NCBI GenBank assembly: GCA_016708435.1
Contig: JADJFV010000001.1
Span: 558,001-622,000 of the forward strand
Length of the DNA stretch: 64,000 nt
Reading direction: 5' to 3'
Origin: Leptospiraceae bacterium
GTDB lineage: Bacteria > Spirochaetota > Leptospiria > Leptospirales > Leptospiraceae
Below, one piece after another: positions 44,250 through 53,278 of the stretch. The notes under the pieces were generated by a model. That model made no database searches and had not been told where the DNA came from. It saw nothing but the letters and a program-made list of their open reading frames with translations. A program made the position numbers and the translations under genes. Positions within the stretch are counted from its first letter, which is position 1. Each line of letters begins with the position of its first letter.

Positions 44250-44567
44250 CTCTATTAAAATTTTTCTTGTAAAAAATTTCGTCCTTTTGAATAACGGAAA
44301 TTACCCAAAAAACGGCTTAGCAGGAGAGAAAAAATTAGACTCTATCATCACGCATACAGGCTCGAAGCCTACTGAACTGTCCAGAGTTTTAATTTAGGGT
44401 TGGTGAACCTGCATTCCCGTCGGTCTTTCTGACCAATGACACGGACTCGGTTTATTCTCCTCCCCTCTCTCTTGTTAAGTTTATTTTTTTACTATCTTAA
44501 AAAGAAAACCTCTTTTTTAACATATGATGACACCTTTAATGTAACATCAAATGATATAAACATCTTA
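44250..44567 (-). ncRNA. Candidate bridge-RNA region upstream of the IS110 transposase
   Basis: This 318-base non-coding end lies 5' of the transposase. Read on the minus strand it contains two hairpins: GGTCAGAAAGACC and AGGCTTCGAGCCT, with AT-rich ends. IS110-group elements make their bridge RNA from the 5' non-coding end, and the IS1111 group from the 3' end. The 3' end here (43112-43277) is also GC-richer and structured. Which end carries the RNA cannot be told without comparison of copies. Confidence 0.4.
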
Positions 44568-44610
44568 CGTCGAACTCACGTTGTTTAAGTTACATCTAAT
44601 AATTTAGAAT

Positions 44611-45588
44611 CTAATCCTCATTAGCCACTATCCAATCTAATGCAGCAGGCCAAGTTTCTTCGGGAGCATTGATTCCGCACACAATATCCATATGACCATA
44701 GCTGGCTTTACTTCCATATTCTTTTCCAAATATCATATGACGGTTGCGGCATTTCAAATTGGTTGTAGTCCATTCAATTCCTTCTAGAGCGCATACCCAG
44801 TCTTTGTCTCCGGCTAATAGTAAAGTTGGTGCTACAATACGTCTATCATAAACATAGTGATTGAATCCGCCGGATAAGCGTGTCATACCCTCTACTGCAG
44901 AGATAGTCTTTATTTGATTCCATTCTAAAACAGCAATGCGTTGCACTGTTTTATCCATGACAGCGTTTTTTACTTCAGGAGTTAAGTTGTCGGGATTCCA
45001 AAGAAACCGATTCCATGGAGTGTTTTCATTTACAAATGCTTTCAGTGGTCTCCAGAGTTGATCGATTGGAAAATAAGGAAGAACAGTAATATAGTCCAAC
45101 CAAGTTCTAAAATGATTAATTGTAGAATAAGAGTAAGTTAATGCTGCCGCAAATCCTGTGAGGCTTTTTATATTAGCCGCTTTGTGTCTAATCTGATAGA
45201 AGAATCCAAGAATCCCTCCAAGACTATGACCTACCCAGTGAAGGTTTTTACTTCCTGTCGTTTCCAGTATGTATTCAACTGCGCAAGGTAAATCACAGAG
45301 CAGATAATCATCAATAGACCATTGATTTCCTCTTCCCGTATGAGGACCGTCACTTCCCGATCTTCCACGCAAGTCAATTGAATAAACATCAAATCCTTGT
45401 GATGCAAGCCAGGGAGCAAAGTTATAACCCTCAACGCCAATATCCCAGGTCGTGCTGTCAGAAGCAATTCCATGCACGAGTAGGACAGGAGTTTTTCTTG
45501 TTATCTTATGACCGTGATAGTGGTAAAGAGCGATTTTCCACATATCGGATGTAGTGAGTTCTAGTTTTTCTTTTTCAATGGTGAGCAT
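44611..45588 (-). CDS. Alpha/beta hydrolase, lipase-like
   Basis: A 325-residue alpha/beta hydrolase. The oxyanion block is VLLVHGIASDSTTWD, the strand SIDLRGRSGSDGP follows, the nucleophile is in WVGHSLGGILGFF, the acid in LLLAGDKDWVCALEG and the His in SYGHMDIVCG. There is no signal peptide. Its ATG overlaps the 3' end of the acyl-CoA ligase by 14 bases, so both are made together. A lipase or esterase feeding fatty acids to the ligase is a natural inference. Confidence 0.88.
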   Translation of the reverse strand: MLTIEKEKLELTTSDMWKIALYHYHGHKITRKTPVLLVHGIASDSTTWDIGVEGYNFAPWLASQGFDVYSIDLRGRSGSDGPHTGRGNQWSIDDYLLCDLPCAVEYILETTGSKNLHWVGHSLGGILGFFYQIRHKAANIKSLTGFAAALTYSYSTINHFRTWLDYITVLPYFPIDQLWRPLKAFVNENTPWNRFLWNPDNLTPEVKNAVMDKTVQRIAVLEWNQIKTISAVEGMTRLSGGFNHYVYDRRIVAPTLLLAGDKDWVCALEGIEWTTTNLKCRNRHMIFGKEYGSKASYGHMDIVCGINAPEETWPAALDWIVANED

Positions 45589-47503
45589 GGTGATGACCTT
45601 GATACATAGATTCGATTAAGTTTTCATACTTAGTGTGAATTACATTTCGTTTGATTTTTTGTAGATTGGTTAATTCCTGTCCGACTAATAGTTTCTTCGG
45701 TAGAAAACGGATATGAGTTACATGTTCAAAAGCTTTAAATCCATTTCTTTCGTTTACGATCTCTGATAATACTGAGCGGAAAAGATGGATTATCTCCGGC
45801 ATTGTGTTCAGGTTGCAAGTCTCATCGAATTCATTGACAGCATAACCGGCGTCTTCTAGTCTTTCGTAAGAAGGCCAGATTAAAACACCTAAGTTTTTCT
45901 TATCTTGACCGACGACTACTGCTTGTTCGATCAGAGGATGTTGTGTTAGAAGAGTTTCGATTGGAACCGGTTCAATGTTTTCTCCTCCTAATAGAACGAT
46001 AGTATCCTTTGCTCTTCCACGGATACTTAAGTTTCCGAATTCATCGATTCTTCCTAAGTCACCTGTATTTAGCCAACCATCTCTTAATACTGTTTTTGTT
46101 GCAATGTCATTTTTATAATAACCACTTGTGACACCGGGACCCTTTACCCAAATCACTCCAATGCTTCCTTGCGGTAAAAGCTCGTTATTCTCAGTTCGAA
46201 TTTGAATGACCGTTTCATTGACTATGCGACCAACTGTTCCTATTTGCACATTGTCAATGGAACGCATTGCGATTACGGGCGAACATTCTGTCATACCGTA
46301 TCCTTCATAAACTGGAATTCCAATTGCGTTAAAGAATTCATCTATATGACGTGGCAATGCTCCTCCACCTGAAATTGTTCCTCTCAATTCTCCGCCTAAC
46401 ATTGCTCTCACTCTCATCAGAAAGATTGGATCCAAATACATATCTGGAAATGTTAGCGTTGCTTTTTTTACAACAGACTGCATTAGGTCAGAAATAATTC
46501 CTCCGAAAACAGGAAAGGAAGAAAGGAATCCATTTTCTGTAACCCGTTGCCAGGTATGCTGGATTATATTATTGGCTGAGTGTAATTCTTTTTTTATGTC
46601 GTAGGATAAATCAAATAATTCTCTGTTTAATGCCTCTGTCTTATCAACGCGCTCTCTGAGTCTTTGGTAAATAGTTTCCCATAATCTTGGTGCGGAAGCC
46701 ATAAGAGTAGGTTTAACACGAATAAAATCTTCCATTAAATCTTTCGTGCTTGTATAATAATGATTTGCCCCTCGGTAGATAGTGCAGTAAAGCATCAAGC
46801 GCTCGAATATATGCCAGATAGGAAGTATAGAGAGGATACGATCTGTTTGCTGCAATTGAAGTAAATCAGGAACTACACGAAGTTGATACATCATATTGGC
46901 ATGAGTCAAGACGACTCCTTTGGGATTTCCTGTTGTGCCCGATGTATAGATAATAGTAAAAGGGTTGCTTGCTGAAATCTTTGAACGAATTTGATATAAT
47001 TGGTTTTGTGTTTCGTTAGTGAGAGGTTTTGCATTTGTGAGTAAATCCGCGAGTGTAACACCATTGAACTTTGCTAAACTGTCTTTTGGAAATTCGGGAT
47101 CTAAGACAAATACTTTTACTTTCAATTCAGAAAGAATTTCTGCTATTTTCTTATAGAGTCGTAAATGCTCTATGAATACAATCTTCGCACCGCAATGCTC
47201 TAAGATAAAACGAATTTCATTTGCACTAGAATCACTTCCACGTGGAACACAAACTCCACCAGCTAGTTGAATTCCCATATCAGCAATCAGCCATTCCATT
47301 CTATTATCTGCAATGACTGCAACGTTATCCCCCATATTGACTCCAAGAGAAATAAGCTCTAACGCAAGAACTTGTGCTCGCCGATACACCTCCGCAAAAG
47401 AAGTGGAGCGATAGTATTTATGTCTGTCCTTGGTGTGAAAGAATTGTTTTGGGTAACTCACTGCTGCTCTTGAGTATACATCTAGTAATGTTTTATCTGG
47501 CAT
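45575..47503 (-). CDS. Long-chain fatty acid-CoA ligase family protein
   Basis: A 642-residue AMP-forming acyl-CoA synthetase. The core motif is FTIIYTSGTTGNPKGVVLTH (P-loop-like), followed by GYGMTECSPV, DGWLNTGDLGRID and RGRAKDTIVLLGGENIEPVP. The length and the insertion between motifs fit the long-chain branch (FadD15/FAA type). The C-terminal tail is histidine-rich (GHHHAHH). Cytosolic, activating fatty acids for breakdown or lipid synthesis. It is first in an operon with the hydrolase. Confidence 0.92.
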   Translation of the reverse strand: MPDKTLLDVYSRAAVSYPKQFFHTKDRHKYYRSTSFAEVYRRAQVLALELISLGVNMGDNVAVIADNRMEWLIADMGIQLAGGVCVPRGSDSSANEIRFILEHCGAKIVFIEHLRLYKKIAEILSELKVKVFVLDPEFPKDSLAKFNGVTLADLLTNAKPLTNETQNQLYQIRSKISASNPFTIIYTSGTTGNPKGVVLTHANMMYQLRVVPDLLQLQQTDRILSILPIWHIFERLMLYCTIYRGANHYYTSTKDLMEDFIRVKPTLMASAPRLWETIYQRLRERVDKTEALNRELFDLSYDIKKELHSANNIIQHTWQRVTENGFLSSFPVFGGIISDLMQSVVKKATLTFPDMYLDPIFLMRVRAMLGGELRGTISGGGALPRHIDEFFNAIGIPVYEGYGMTECSPVIAMRSIDNVQIGTVGRIVNETVIQIRTENNELLPQGSIGVIWVKGPGVTSGYYKNDIATKTVLRDGWLNTGDLGRIDEFGNLSIRGRAKDTIVLLGGENIEPVPIETLLTQHPLIEQAVVVGQDKKNLGVLIWPSYERLEDAGYAVNEFDETCNLNTMPEIIHLFRSVLSEIVNERNGFKAFEHVTHIRFLPKKLLVGQELTNLQKIKRNVIHTKYENLIESMYQGHHHAHH

Positions 47504-47743
47504 GGTATATTCCGATCGAGTTTCTAATGTAAAATTCCTTTCAAGGTCTTTTGTTTAATCCATTCAGTCAAGTAGGAAAAGAAATAATTAAAGCAAGCAA
47601 AACTGTTGTTTGTATTCTGTCATCGAGAGCGTGTTCATGGATTCTTTAATAAAAGAGGAATTTGGTTGATTGTATTCGGACGCATTTGCAAACTAGCATG
47701 AATAGATTATATCATACATGCTTAGAATGAAAGGTAAAAAGAA

Positions 47744-48436
47744 GTGATAGAAAAATACTGGGGCATGAAACCAAATTTAGATAAGGCTCTAATGATCGCC
47801 AAACGACAATTAGCCGAGCTTGTGCATGATGCAGTGAATCTAGAGGGTCTACATTTTTCTTTGCCAGAAATACAAACATTACTAGATGGAATCACTGTCG
47901 GTGGTCATAAATTGTCCGACCAACAAGTAGCGATTAATCAAGCGGAAGCCTGGCGAAAGCTATTTGAATGGGTATCTAGAAAAAGCTTTGCAGTTACAGT
48001 TGAGAAAGTCTGTGAATTACATAAAATAGCCGCTAAAGAAGAAGCTTTAACGTGGGGAGTATTTAGAACTGGAAGTGTATTTATATCAGGAACAAGTTAT
48101 ACTCCTCCGCATCATTTAGAATTAGAATCTAGATTCTCTGAAATGTTAAAGTCATTAGAAGGGAAAGAGGATGCATATGACCGAGCTATTCATTTATTTT
48201 TAGTGATGGCGAGAACTCAGTTTTTCTATGATGTAAATAAAAGAATGGGTAGATTTATCATGAATGGATATTTACTCATTCACGGGTTTCCAGCGATTAA
48301 CCTCCCTGCCAAAAGACAATTGGAATTTAATACAAAGATGTTAGCTTTCTATGAATCAGGCGAACAACAAGAAATGAATTTATTTCTCCGATCTTGTTTA
48401 GATGAAAAAATAATTCAAATCATGAAAGAAGAATAA
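47744..48436 (+). CDS. Fic-family protein with altered active-site motif
   Basis: A 230-residue Fic/DOC-fold protein. The active-site loop reads RTQFFYDVNKRMGRFIMNGY: the catalytic histidine of HxFxDGNGR is replaced by Gln, and Gly by Val, while Asn-Lys-Arg are kept. The flanking blocks PPHHLELESRF and LPAKRQLEFNTKM are typical of one Fic subgroup. Without the histidine it is unlikely to AMPylate in the classic way. The start is a GTG at 47744. It is monocistronic, with no HTH partner seen. It may be an inactive or kinase-like Fic. Confidence 0.8.
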   Translation: MIEKYWGMKPNLDKALMIAKRQLAELVHDAVNLEGLHFSLPEIQTLLDGITVGGHKLSDQQVAINQAEAWRKLFEWVSRKSFAVTVEKVCELHKIAAKEEALTWGVFRTGSVFISGTSYTPPHHLELESRFSEMLKSLEGKEDAYDRAIHLFLVMARTQFFYDVNKRMGRFIMNGYLLIHGFPAINLPAKRQLEFNTKMLAFYESGEQQEMNLFLRSCLDEKIIQIMKEE

Positions 48437-48438
48437 AT

Positions 48439-49206
48439 CTAAAGCCTGCTTAATAAATCCGTCTTCTTTGCGATAAATTCAGCTTCGGTTAAGACACCGG
48501 CTTCGTGTAGTTTGCCTAACTTTTCTAATAGTTCAAGAACTCCTTCTGAATTTGTATTCATAGGAACTGGATTACTCTGGGTGAAATTAGGTTGTGGTTG
48601 TTCTATAAATGGAGTAACTGGTTGCGGATTAATAAAATTAACCTGTTGTTGATTGGCTCCTGCGCCTGAGACTTTAGGAAGGCTATTTACTAATATTGTT
48701 CCATACTGACTGCTAAAGGTAAGAGATGCATCTCCTCCTTGTTGTTGGCTAACACCGCCTATACTGTGATCGAGTGTATCGTAAATAGTCACTGATCCAT
48801 TATAGTCTATTGCCAGTCTACGTGTCTGTGGAAATACCGCATAACGTGTATTATTCTGTGAGCCGCTAGAAGAAGGATTTCCTAACTCAGATGGATACCA
48901 ATTTGTTGCATAAGGACCTGATGTGATTACTTCAAAGATTTGTGTATTGGCTAGAGCATTCGATAATTCATTGCAGAGGTTGTCTACCGTATTCTTCAAC
49001 CCGTTGTTGAACATATCGCCAACCATTACCATTCCGCCTCTCATCCATTGACCGCCTCCACCCAATTCAGGACAATTAAATTGTGCCATACTTCCGCTTC
49101 CATTGTTCACAGCGATTAACATGTGCATGACCGCATTGTAGCTTAAGTTATATTTGGAACAGATTCTGTTGACTAGGTTTTGACCGTTAGGTGTTAGGTT
49201 TTGCAT
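48439..49206 (-). CDS. SHOCT-domain protein
   Basis: A 255-residue protein. Its C-terminus (LEKLGKLHEAGVLTEAEFIA to LLSRL) is a SHOCT domain, a short oligomerisation element. The N-terminal 100 residues are alpha-helical with a conserved-looking region (MAQFNCPELGGGGQWMRGGM), followed by a small beta-rich part (YAVFPQTRRLAIDYNGSVTI) and a Pro/Gln-rich linker. There is no signal peptide. It converges with the Fic gene with a two-base gap. Function unknown. Confidence 0.75.
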   Translation of the reverse strand: MQNLTPNGQNLVNRICSKYNLSYNAVMHMLIAVNNGSGSMAQFNCPELGGGGQWMRGGMVMVGDMFNNGLKNTVDNLCNELSNALANTQIFEVITSGPYATNWYPSELGNPSSSGSQNNTRYAVFPQTRRLAIDYNGSVTIYDTLDHSIGGVSQQQGGDASLTFSSQYGTILVNSLPKVSGAGANQQQVNFINPQPVTPFIEQPQPNFTQSNPVPMNTNSEGVLELLEKLGKLHEAGVLTEAEFIAKKTDLLSRL

Positions 49207-49263
49207 ACATTCAACCTAGGCTTGCTCATTCATCTGTCAACGAGTATTTCAATTAATAAAAAA

Positions 49264-49315
49264 CCCCTCTTCCTTGTTCGATTCCTGAGTGGAGTCGAAG
49301 GACAAGAAAGAGGGG
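49264..49315 (-). terminator. Intrinsic terminator of the first Big-2 lipoprotein gene
   Basis: A long hairpin of CCCCTCTT with its complement, continuing with TCGATTCC and GGAGTCGA, followed on the minus strand by a run of six T. It lies about 50 bases beyond the stop of the gene at 49366-53085 and ends its transcript. A second hairpin (49334-49359) lies between. Confidence 0.8.
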
Positions 49316-49333
49316 CTTATTCGTATTAACCAG

Positions 49334-49359
49334 ATCACCCTGATTTTAATCAGGGTGAT
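49334..49359. repeat. Palindrome after the first Big-2 gene
   Basis: ATCACCCTGATT and AATCAGGGTGAT form a perfect 12-base stem with a two-base loop, directly after the stop codon. It is repeated at 53247-53272 after the second copy, so it was duplicated with the gene. Confidence 0.75.
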
Positions 49360-49365
49360 TTGTTA

Positions 49366-52300
49366 TTAACTATGTTTACGGTTTTTCCAAATTCTTCCTG
49401 CTAAGATTGCTCCTACAAGAAGTGCAATAGCGGCAGCAGTTCCTCTTGCTGTATCACTCTTTGCAGTTTTAGAAATATACGCTAGTAGGTTGCTATTTAC
49501 GGGAAGATCATTCGAACCTACACTCTGTGTGTAATAGGAATAACTAACCGTAATAGGAGTACCCGAAGCTGGAATCGTTCCAGTAAATGAGATTTTATTG
49601 GTAGCTGAGTTGTAAATAAACTTTGTAGTTCCAAGACTTGCTATACCCATTTGAATGGAAGAACCATTTACCAGTACCTGTAAGGTATTGGTAATGGGTA
49701 CATGATCCAATGCGTAAGTTGAAGCACCGGAAGCAGCTTGATCAGCGATCAACTCCATGAAAGCAGAGGGATTGGATGCACAGATAGTTGATCCCATACC
49801 ACTAGTTTTTGCGATGATATCAGGATATATAGCGTCTGCACCGCCACCTTTTGGAGCTTCTTGGGTATCCCCATTTGGACCTGTACAATACCCTGCATTA
49901 CCGGAAGTGTTCATTGGATACACTGCATGGACTGTCGCTTTCCCTATGAATTCATTGCTGTCTTTATTGAAAATAGTCGCGGGAGCAGTTAGACCAGCAG
50001 TAGTCAGTTCAGTTCTGGCGGCATCGTACTGATCCGGGTCATCACTGATAACGATCACTGTCATAGGTACATTGGAACGACCATTCGTTGCACGTACCTG
50101 TGTAAATGTACCGCCACTTGCTATAGCCCTTTCAGCATACAAGATATTAGTTTCTGTACTCCAACCCCGAATACCGATTTTGCTAACGGTTGTATTAAAT
50201 TCAGTTTCCTTAGTATCGTCAAAATAATTAACTCCGGATCCCCAATCATTGATACCTTCTCCTGTACCTACCCCGGTAGGCTGACAGGTCTGATGTTGAC
50301 CACTAGCAAAGCCACGTAACACTGTATCTGGTCGCCAGAGTTTGTCGCAGTCAGAGGTAATCACACTCATTCGGAAATCAGTACCTAAACTCTTCAAGCG
50401 AGCAAAAAAGCTAGCAAGAGAAGTTTGTAATCCAGTCTGTTCTCCCGCCATAGTTGCCGAGTTGTTGACGGAAATCAGGAAGTCTACTTTTGGTGGTCCG
50501 CTAGAAGCAAAGTTCTTAGAGCCGGTTGCTTTGCTATAGCTAGATGGTGCTATGTTAGTTCCATTTACAAGCGAAGTTAGTGGAATCTCAACAACATCAA
50601 AATTAGCAGTTGTTGTTATACCCATCATAATGAGAGTACTTGAACTGTTTTTTGATGCCTGAATTTCAATACGGAAAGTGACGCTGGTAGCAACTCCGCT
50701 TGTTGCACTAGGTAGGTCAGTAATAGTTCCAGAGCCATCTACTCTTCCAACCAGATTCACATAATGGTTTCTCATGTCATTCACGCTATGAGGTGCAAGT
50801 TGACCCGTTTCTGGTAGAGTTTTCGTAGTATTTACTTTTATCTCTACACTGGCAATCTCTGTAGGAATGACAGTACCACTCACTACTTTGCGTGTAACTA
50901 GGTTATAGCCACCATTGACAGTTGTTTCAAGAATTGAGTTTGTATTATTTGTTCCGTTAAAATCAAAGTCGTCTTCTGAAATAGACTGTAAAATCTTATT
51001 CATCAGGCAGGCTACATCTGCACAATTATGCAGGGTTCCACTGGTAATATTGGCAATAAACCCCTTAGTATTTTGATCTCCAATAATAAGCAAAGCACCA
51101 TCAAAGGCTCCATTTGGTTTAGTTTCAGTGGTGGTTCCAGAACTTACATCTAGAGTAACTCCAGATATTGCAACAGGTGTAGTTGTAGCAGGTGTAGTTG
51201 CAGCAGCACTAATTGTTAATACGGATGTATTACTTGTTACAGTGCCACCACCAGTTACAATACCATTTGTTCCATTTGCTAGAGTTGCTGTGATGTTTGT
51301 TGTTCCAACTACCAAGCCATAAGCTAACCCTTTGTCAGAAACCGCATTACTGATTGTAGCATTTGCTGCTGTTCCTGAAAGCCAAGTTACTAAGGATGAA
51401 ATATCCTGTGTGCTAGCATCAGAAAAAGTTCCCATAGCTGTATATTGAGTTTTATCTCCTGCTGTAATGTTTGTGCTTGCTCCGATATTGATAGAAGTAA
51501 GAGTAGCTGCTGAAATATTTAATGTAGAAGCGTTGCTCGTAACAATATTTCCACTAGAGTTAGGGAAAGAAGCTGTAATCGTGCTACTTCCTTGTGAAAG
51601 ACCAGTCGCTAGACCAATGCTTCCTGTTGAGTTTCCTACGTTCACTTGTGAAGGAGAGCCTGATGTCCAACTAACTAAAGAAGTGATATCTTGTTTGGTT
51701 CCGTCTGAATAAACACCGACTGCATAGTATTGTTTTGTAGTTCCCTTTGCAACAGTAAATGGACCAGAAGAAGCAGGTAAGCCTGTTCCTGAATTAATTC
51801 CATTTCCAATAGAAATCGATACTAACGTTGCCGATGTTACAGTAAGATTTGCAGTTGCGGATTTTCCACCGATTGCTGCTGTAATAGTCGCTGCACCAGC
51901 CGCAATCCCTCTTGCGATACCACCAGTCGTTGAAGAAGTATCAACTGTTCCGAACGATGTATTAGAAGATGTCCAAACTGCAGTTTTTGTTACGTCTGCT
52001 GTTGAACCATCGGAATAAGTAGCTGTAGCTGTAAATTGAGTTGTCGTTCCTTTTGCAATTGTTTTTGTAGAAGGGCTTACTGTGATTGAGGATACAGTTA
52101 GAGAGTTAATAGTAACTGCTTTAGATCCTGTTACACCGATGTAAGTTGCTTGCACATTTACAGAGCCAGCATTTACAGCAGTAAAGAAACCTTTGCTATC
52201 TTGAGCGTCACTGATAACTGCGTTAGCAGAGCTACTAAGAGACCAAGTAGTTTGTGTTGTAATATCAGAAGAAGTTCCATCATCATAAATAGCACTTGCT

Positions 52301-53085
52301 ACATAATTTGTAGTGCTTCCTGCTCCAATCGATGCTACACCAGTTACTGTAATCGAAACGATTTTTGCATTTTTTAATTGTGTAGTAGTAGTTGCAGCAC
52401 CACCGTTGGTTACGGTTGGGAAATTGGCTGGAGTAATCAATGTAGCAGTAATCGTTGCTGTTGCTGCTGTACTTCCGCCTGTTCCTAAACCGGTAGTAGA
52501 ATCAATGGCAACGCTGTTTGTAGCACTAGAAGACCAACTAACAAGAGAAGAGATGTCTTGTTTTGTTCCATCAGAAAAAATACCAGTCGCTACGTATTGT
52601 GCTGTTCCACCTGGGACTAAACTAGGAATGCTAGTGATTTGAATGGATGAAAGATTAGCACTAGTTACATTTAAATTTGCATCACCAGAAATTGATCCAA
52701 AGGTAGCATTGACTTTTGCAGGAGTTCCGGCTGACGTTGCTGTGGAGCCTAAGAATCTACCTTTTTTGGAAGCAACCGTAGATACCTTGTCTGTTTCCGA
52801 TTTTACAGTCCAAGTGCTTTCTGTAGAAATATTTTTAGTGGTTCCATCAGAATAAACTGCAGGCGCTATGTAATTAGCATGTGTATTTTTAGCGATAGAC
52901 TGATCACCCGGTGTTACCTGAATTTGTGTGAGGGTCGCCCCCGTTACGTTAGTAGACGGTGAATCAGTCTGTAAAGGTGCACCCGTTGTATTGTTAGAAG
53001 AAAAAGGTAAATACTTTTTCTCCTTCTTAGAACAGCCTGCCGTAAAAAGCAGGGCTGTAACCAATAAAAAAATTATTTTTTTCAT
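49366..53085 (-). CDS. Big-2 repeat lipoprotein with degenerate vWA domain
   Basis: A 1239-residue surface-type lipoprotein. The signal peptide ends in the lipobox LLFTAGC. About six Ig-like Big-2 repeats follow (roughly residues 48-630), with hallmarks such as YSDGTTKNISTESTWTV and TATYSDGSTADVTKTAVWTS. A von Willebrand A-like domain follows at about 860-1100, where the MIDAS motif reads SVNNSATM and not DXSXS, so metal binding is probably lost. The end (ARGTAAAIALLVGAILAGRI then WKNRKHS) is a membrane helix with basic tail. Big-2 lipoproteins of Leptospira (Lig) bind host matrix; the vWA suggests adhesion. A sister gene follows upstream. Promoter -10 TACAAT at 53151-53156, 66 bases before the ATG. 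Confidence 0.85.
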   Translation of the reverse strand: MKKIIFLLVTALLFTAGCSKKEKKYLPFSSNNTTGAPLQTDSPSTNVTGATLTQIQVTPGDQSIAKNTHANYIAPAVYSDGTTKNISTESTWTVKSETDKVSTVASKKGRFLGSTATSAGTPAKVNATFGSISGDANLNVTSANLSSIQITSIPSLVPGGTAQYVATGIFSDGTKQDISSLVSWSSSATNSVAIDSTTGLGTGGSTAATATITATLITPANFPTVTNGGAATTTTQLKNAKIVSITVTGVASIGAGSTTNYVASAIYDDGTSSDITTQTTWSLSSSANAVISDAQDSKGFFTAVNAGSVNVQATYIGVTGSKAVTINSLTVSSITVSPSTKTIAKGTTTQFTATATYSDGSTADVTKTAVWTSSNTSFGTVDTSSTTGGIARGIAAGAATITAAIGGKSATANLTVTSATLVSISIGNGINSGTGLPASSGPFTVAKGTTKQYYAVGVYSDGTKQDITSLVSWTSGSPSQVNVGNSTGSIGLATGLSQGSSTITASFPNSSGNIVTSNASTLNISAATLTSINIGASTNITAGDKTQYTAMGTFSDASTQDISSLVTWLSGTAANATISNAVSDKGLAYGLVVGTTNITATLANGTNGIVTGGGTVTSNTSVLTISAAATTPATTTPVAISGVTLDVSSGTTTETKPNGAFDGALLIIGDQNTKGFIANITSGTLHNCADVACLMNKILQSISEDDFDFNGTNNTNSILETTVNGGYNLVTRKVVSGTVIPTEIASVEIKVNTTKTLPETGQLAPHSVNDMRNHYVNLVGRVDGSGTITDLPSATSGVATSVTFRIEIQASKNSSSTLIMMGITTTANFDVVEIPLTSLVNGTNIAPSSYSKATGSKNFASSGPPKVDFLISVNNSATMAGEQTGLQTSLASFFARLKSLGTDFRMSVITSDCDKLWRPDTVLRGFASGQHQTCQPTGVGTGEGINDWGSGVNYFDDTKETEFNTTVSKIGIRGWSTETNILYAERAIASGGTFTQVRATNGRSNVPMTVIVISDDPDQYDAARTELTTAGLTAPATIFNKDSNEFIGKATVHAVYPMNTSGNAGYCTGPNGDTQEAPKGGGADAIYPDIIAKTSGMGSTICASNPSAFMELIADQAASGASTYALDHVPITNTLQVLVNGSSIQMGIASLGTTKFIYNSATNKISFTGTIPASGTPITVSYSYYTQSVGSNDLPVNSNLLAYISKTAKSDTARGTAAAIALLVGAILAGRIWKNRKHS

Positions 53086-53150
53086 GACTCTCTTATCTCC
53101 ATTTTATCTAACTCAATTTGACGTAATCTTTTAAAACATTCTTGTGAGGC

Positions 53151-53156
53151 ATTGTA
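53151..53156 (-). promoter_or_regulatory. Putative -10 box of the first Big-2 gene
   Basis: TACAAT on the minus strand, 66 bases upstream of the ATG at 53085. The same hexamer lies at the same distance before the second copy (56962-56967), and the surrounding 50 bases are nearly identical, which supports function. Confidence 0.5.
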
Positions 53157-53172
53157 CACAAAACAAAAAAAA

Positions 53173-53226
53173 CCCTCTTCCTTGTCCTTCGGCTCCGCTC
53201 AGGAATCGAATTGGAAAGAAAGAGGG
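53173..53226 (-). terminator. Intrinsic terminator of the second Big-2 locus
   Basis: A hairpin with the arms CCCTCTTCC and GGAAAGAAAGAGGG followed on the minus strand by TTTTTTTTGTTT. It matches the terminator at 49264-49315 in place and outline, with a companion palindrome at 53247-53272. Confidence 0.75.
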
Positions 53227-53246
53227 GTTAATTTGTATTAACCTCG

Positions 53247-53272
53247 ATCACCCTGATTTTATTCAGGGTGAT
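53247..53272. repeat. Palindrome after the second Big-2 gene
   Basis: ATCACCCTGA and TCAGGGTGAT form a 10-base stem just beyond the stop at 53279. It is the duplicate of the palindrome at 49334-49359. Confidence 0.7.
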
Positions 53273-53278
53273 TTGATA

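Larger units (their letters stand above)
43098..44581 (-). mobile_element. IS110/IS1111-family insertion sequence
   Basis: One DEDD transposase gene is bordered by long non-coding ends and by the 14-base inverted repeat ACGTGAGTTCGACG (43098-43111) and CGTCGAACTCACGT (44568-44581). The matching extends to 17 of 18 bases. IS110 elements lack terminal repeats, while the IS1111 subgroup has subterminal ones, so the boundary is set from these repeats with caution. No target duplication is expected for this family. Total 1.48 kb, normal. Confidence 0.8.

Noticed and set aside
52150..52642. Several + strand open frames within the Big-2 genes (also at 54204, 55548, 55961, 56189-56684)
   Set aside because: They are antisense reflections of repetitive Ser/Thr/Val-rich coding sequence, and paralogous copies appear at matching places.
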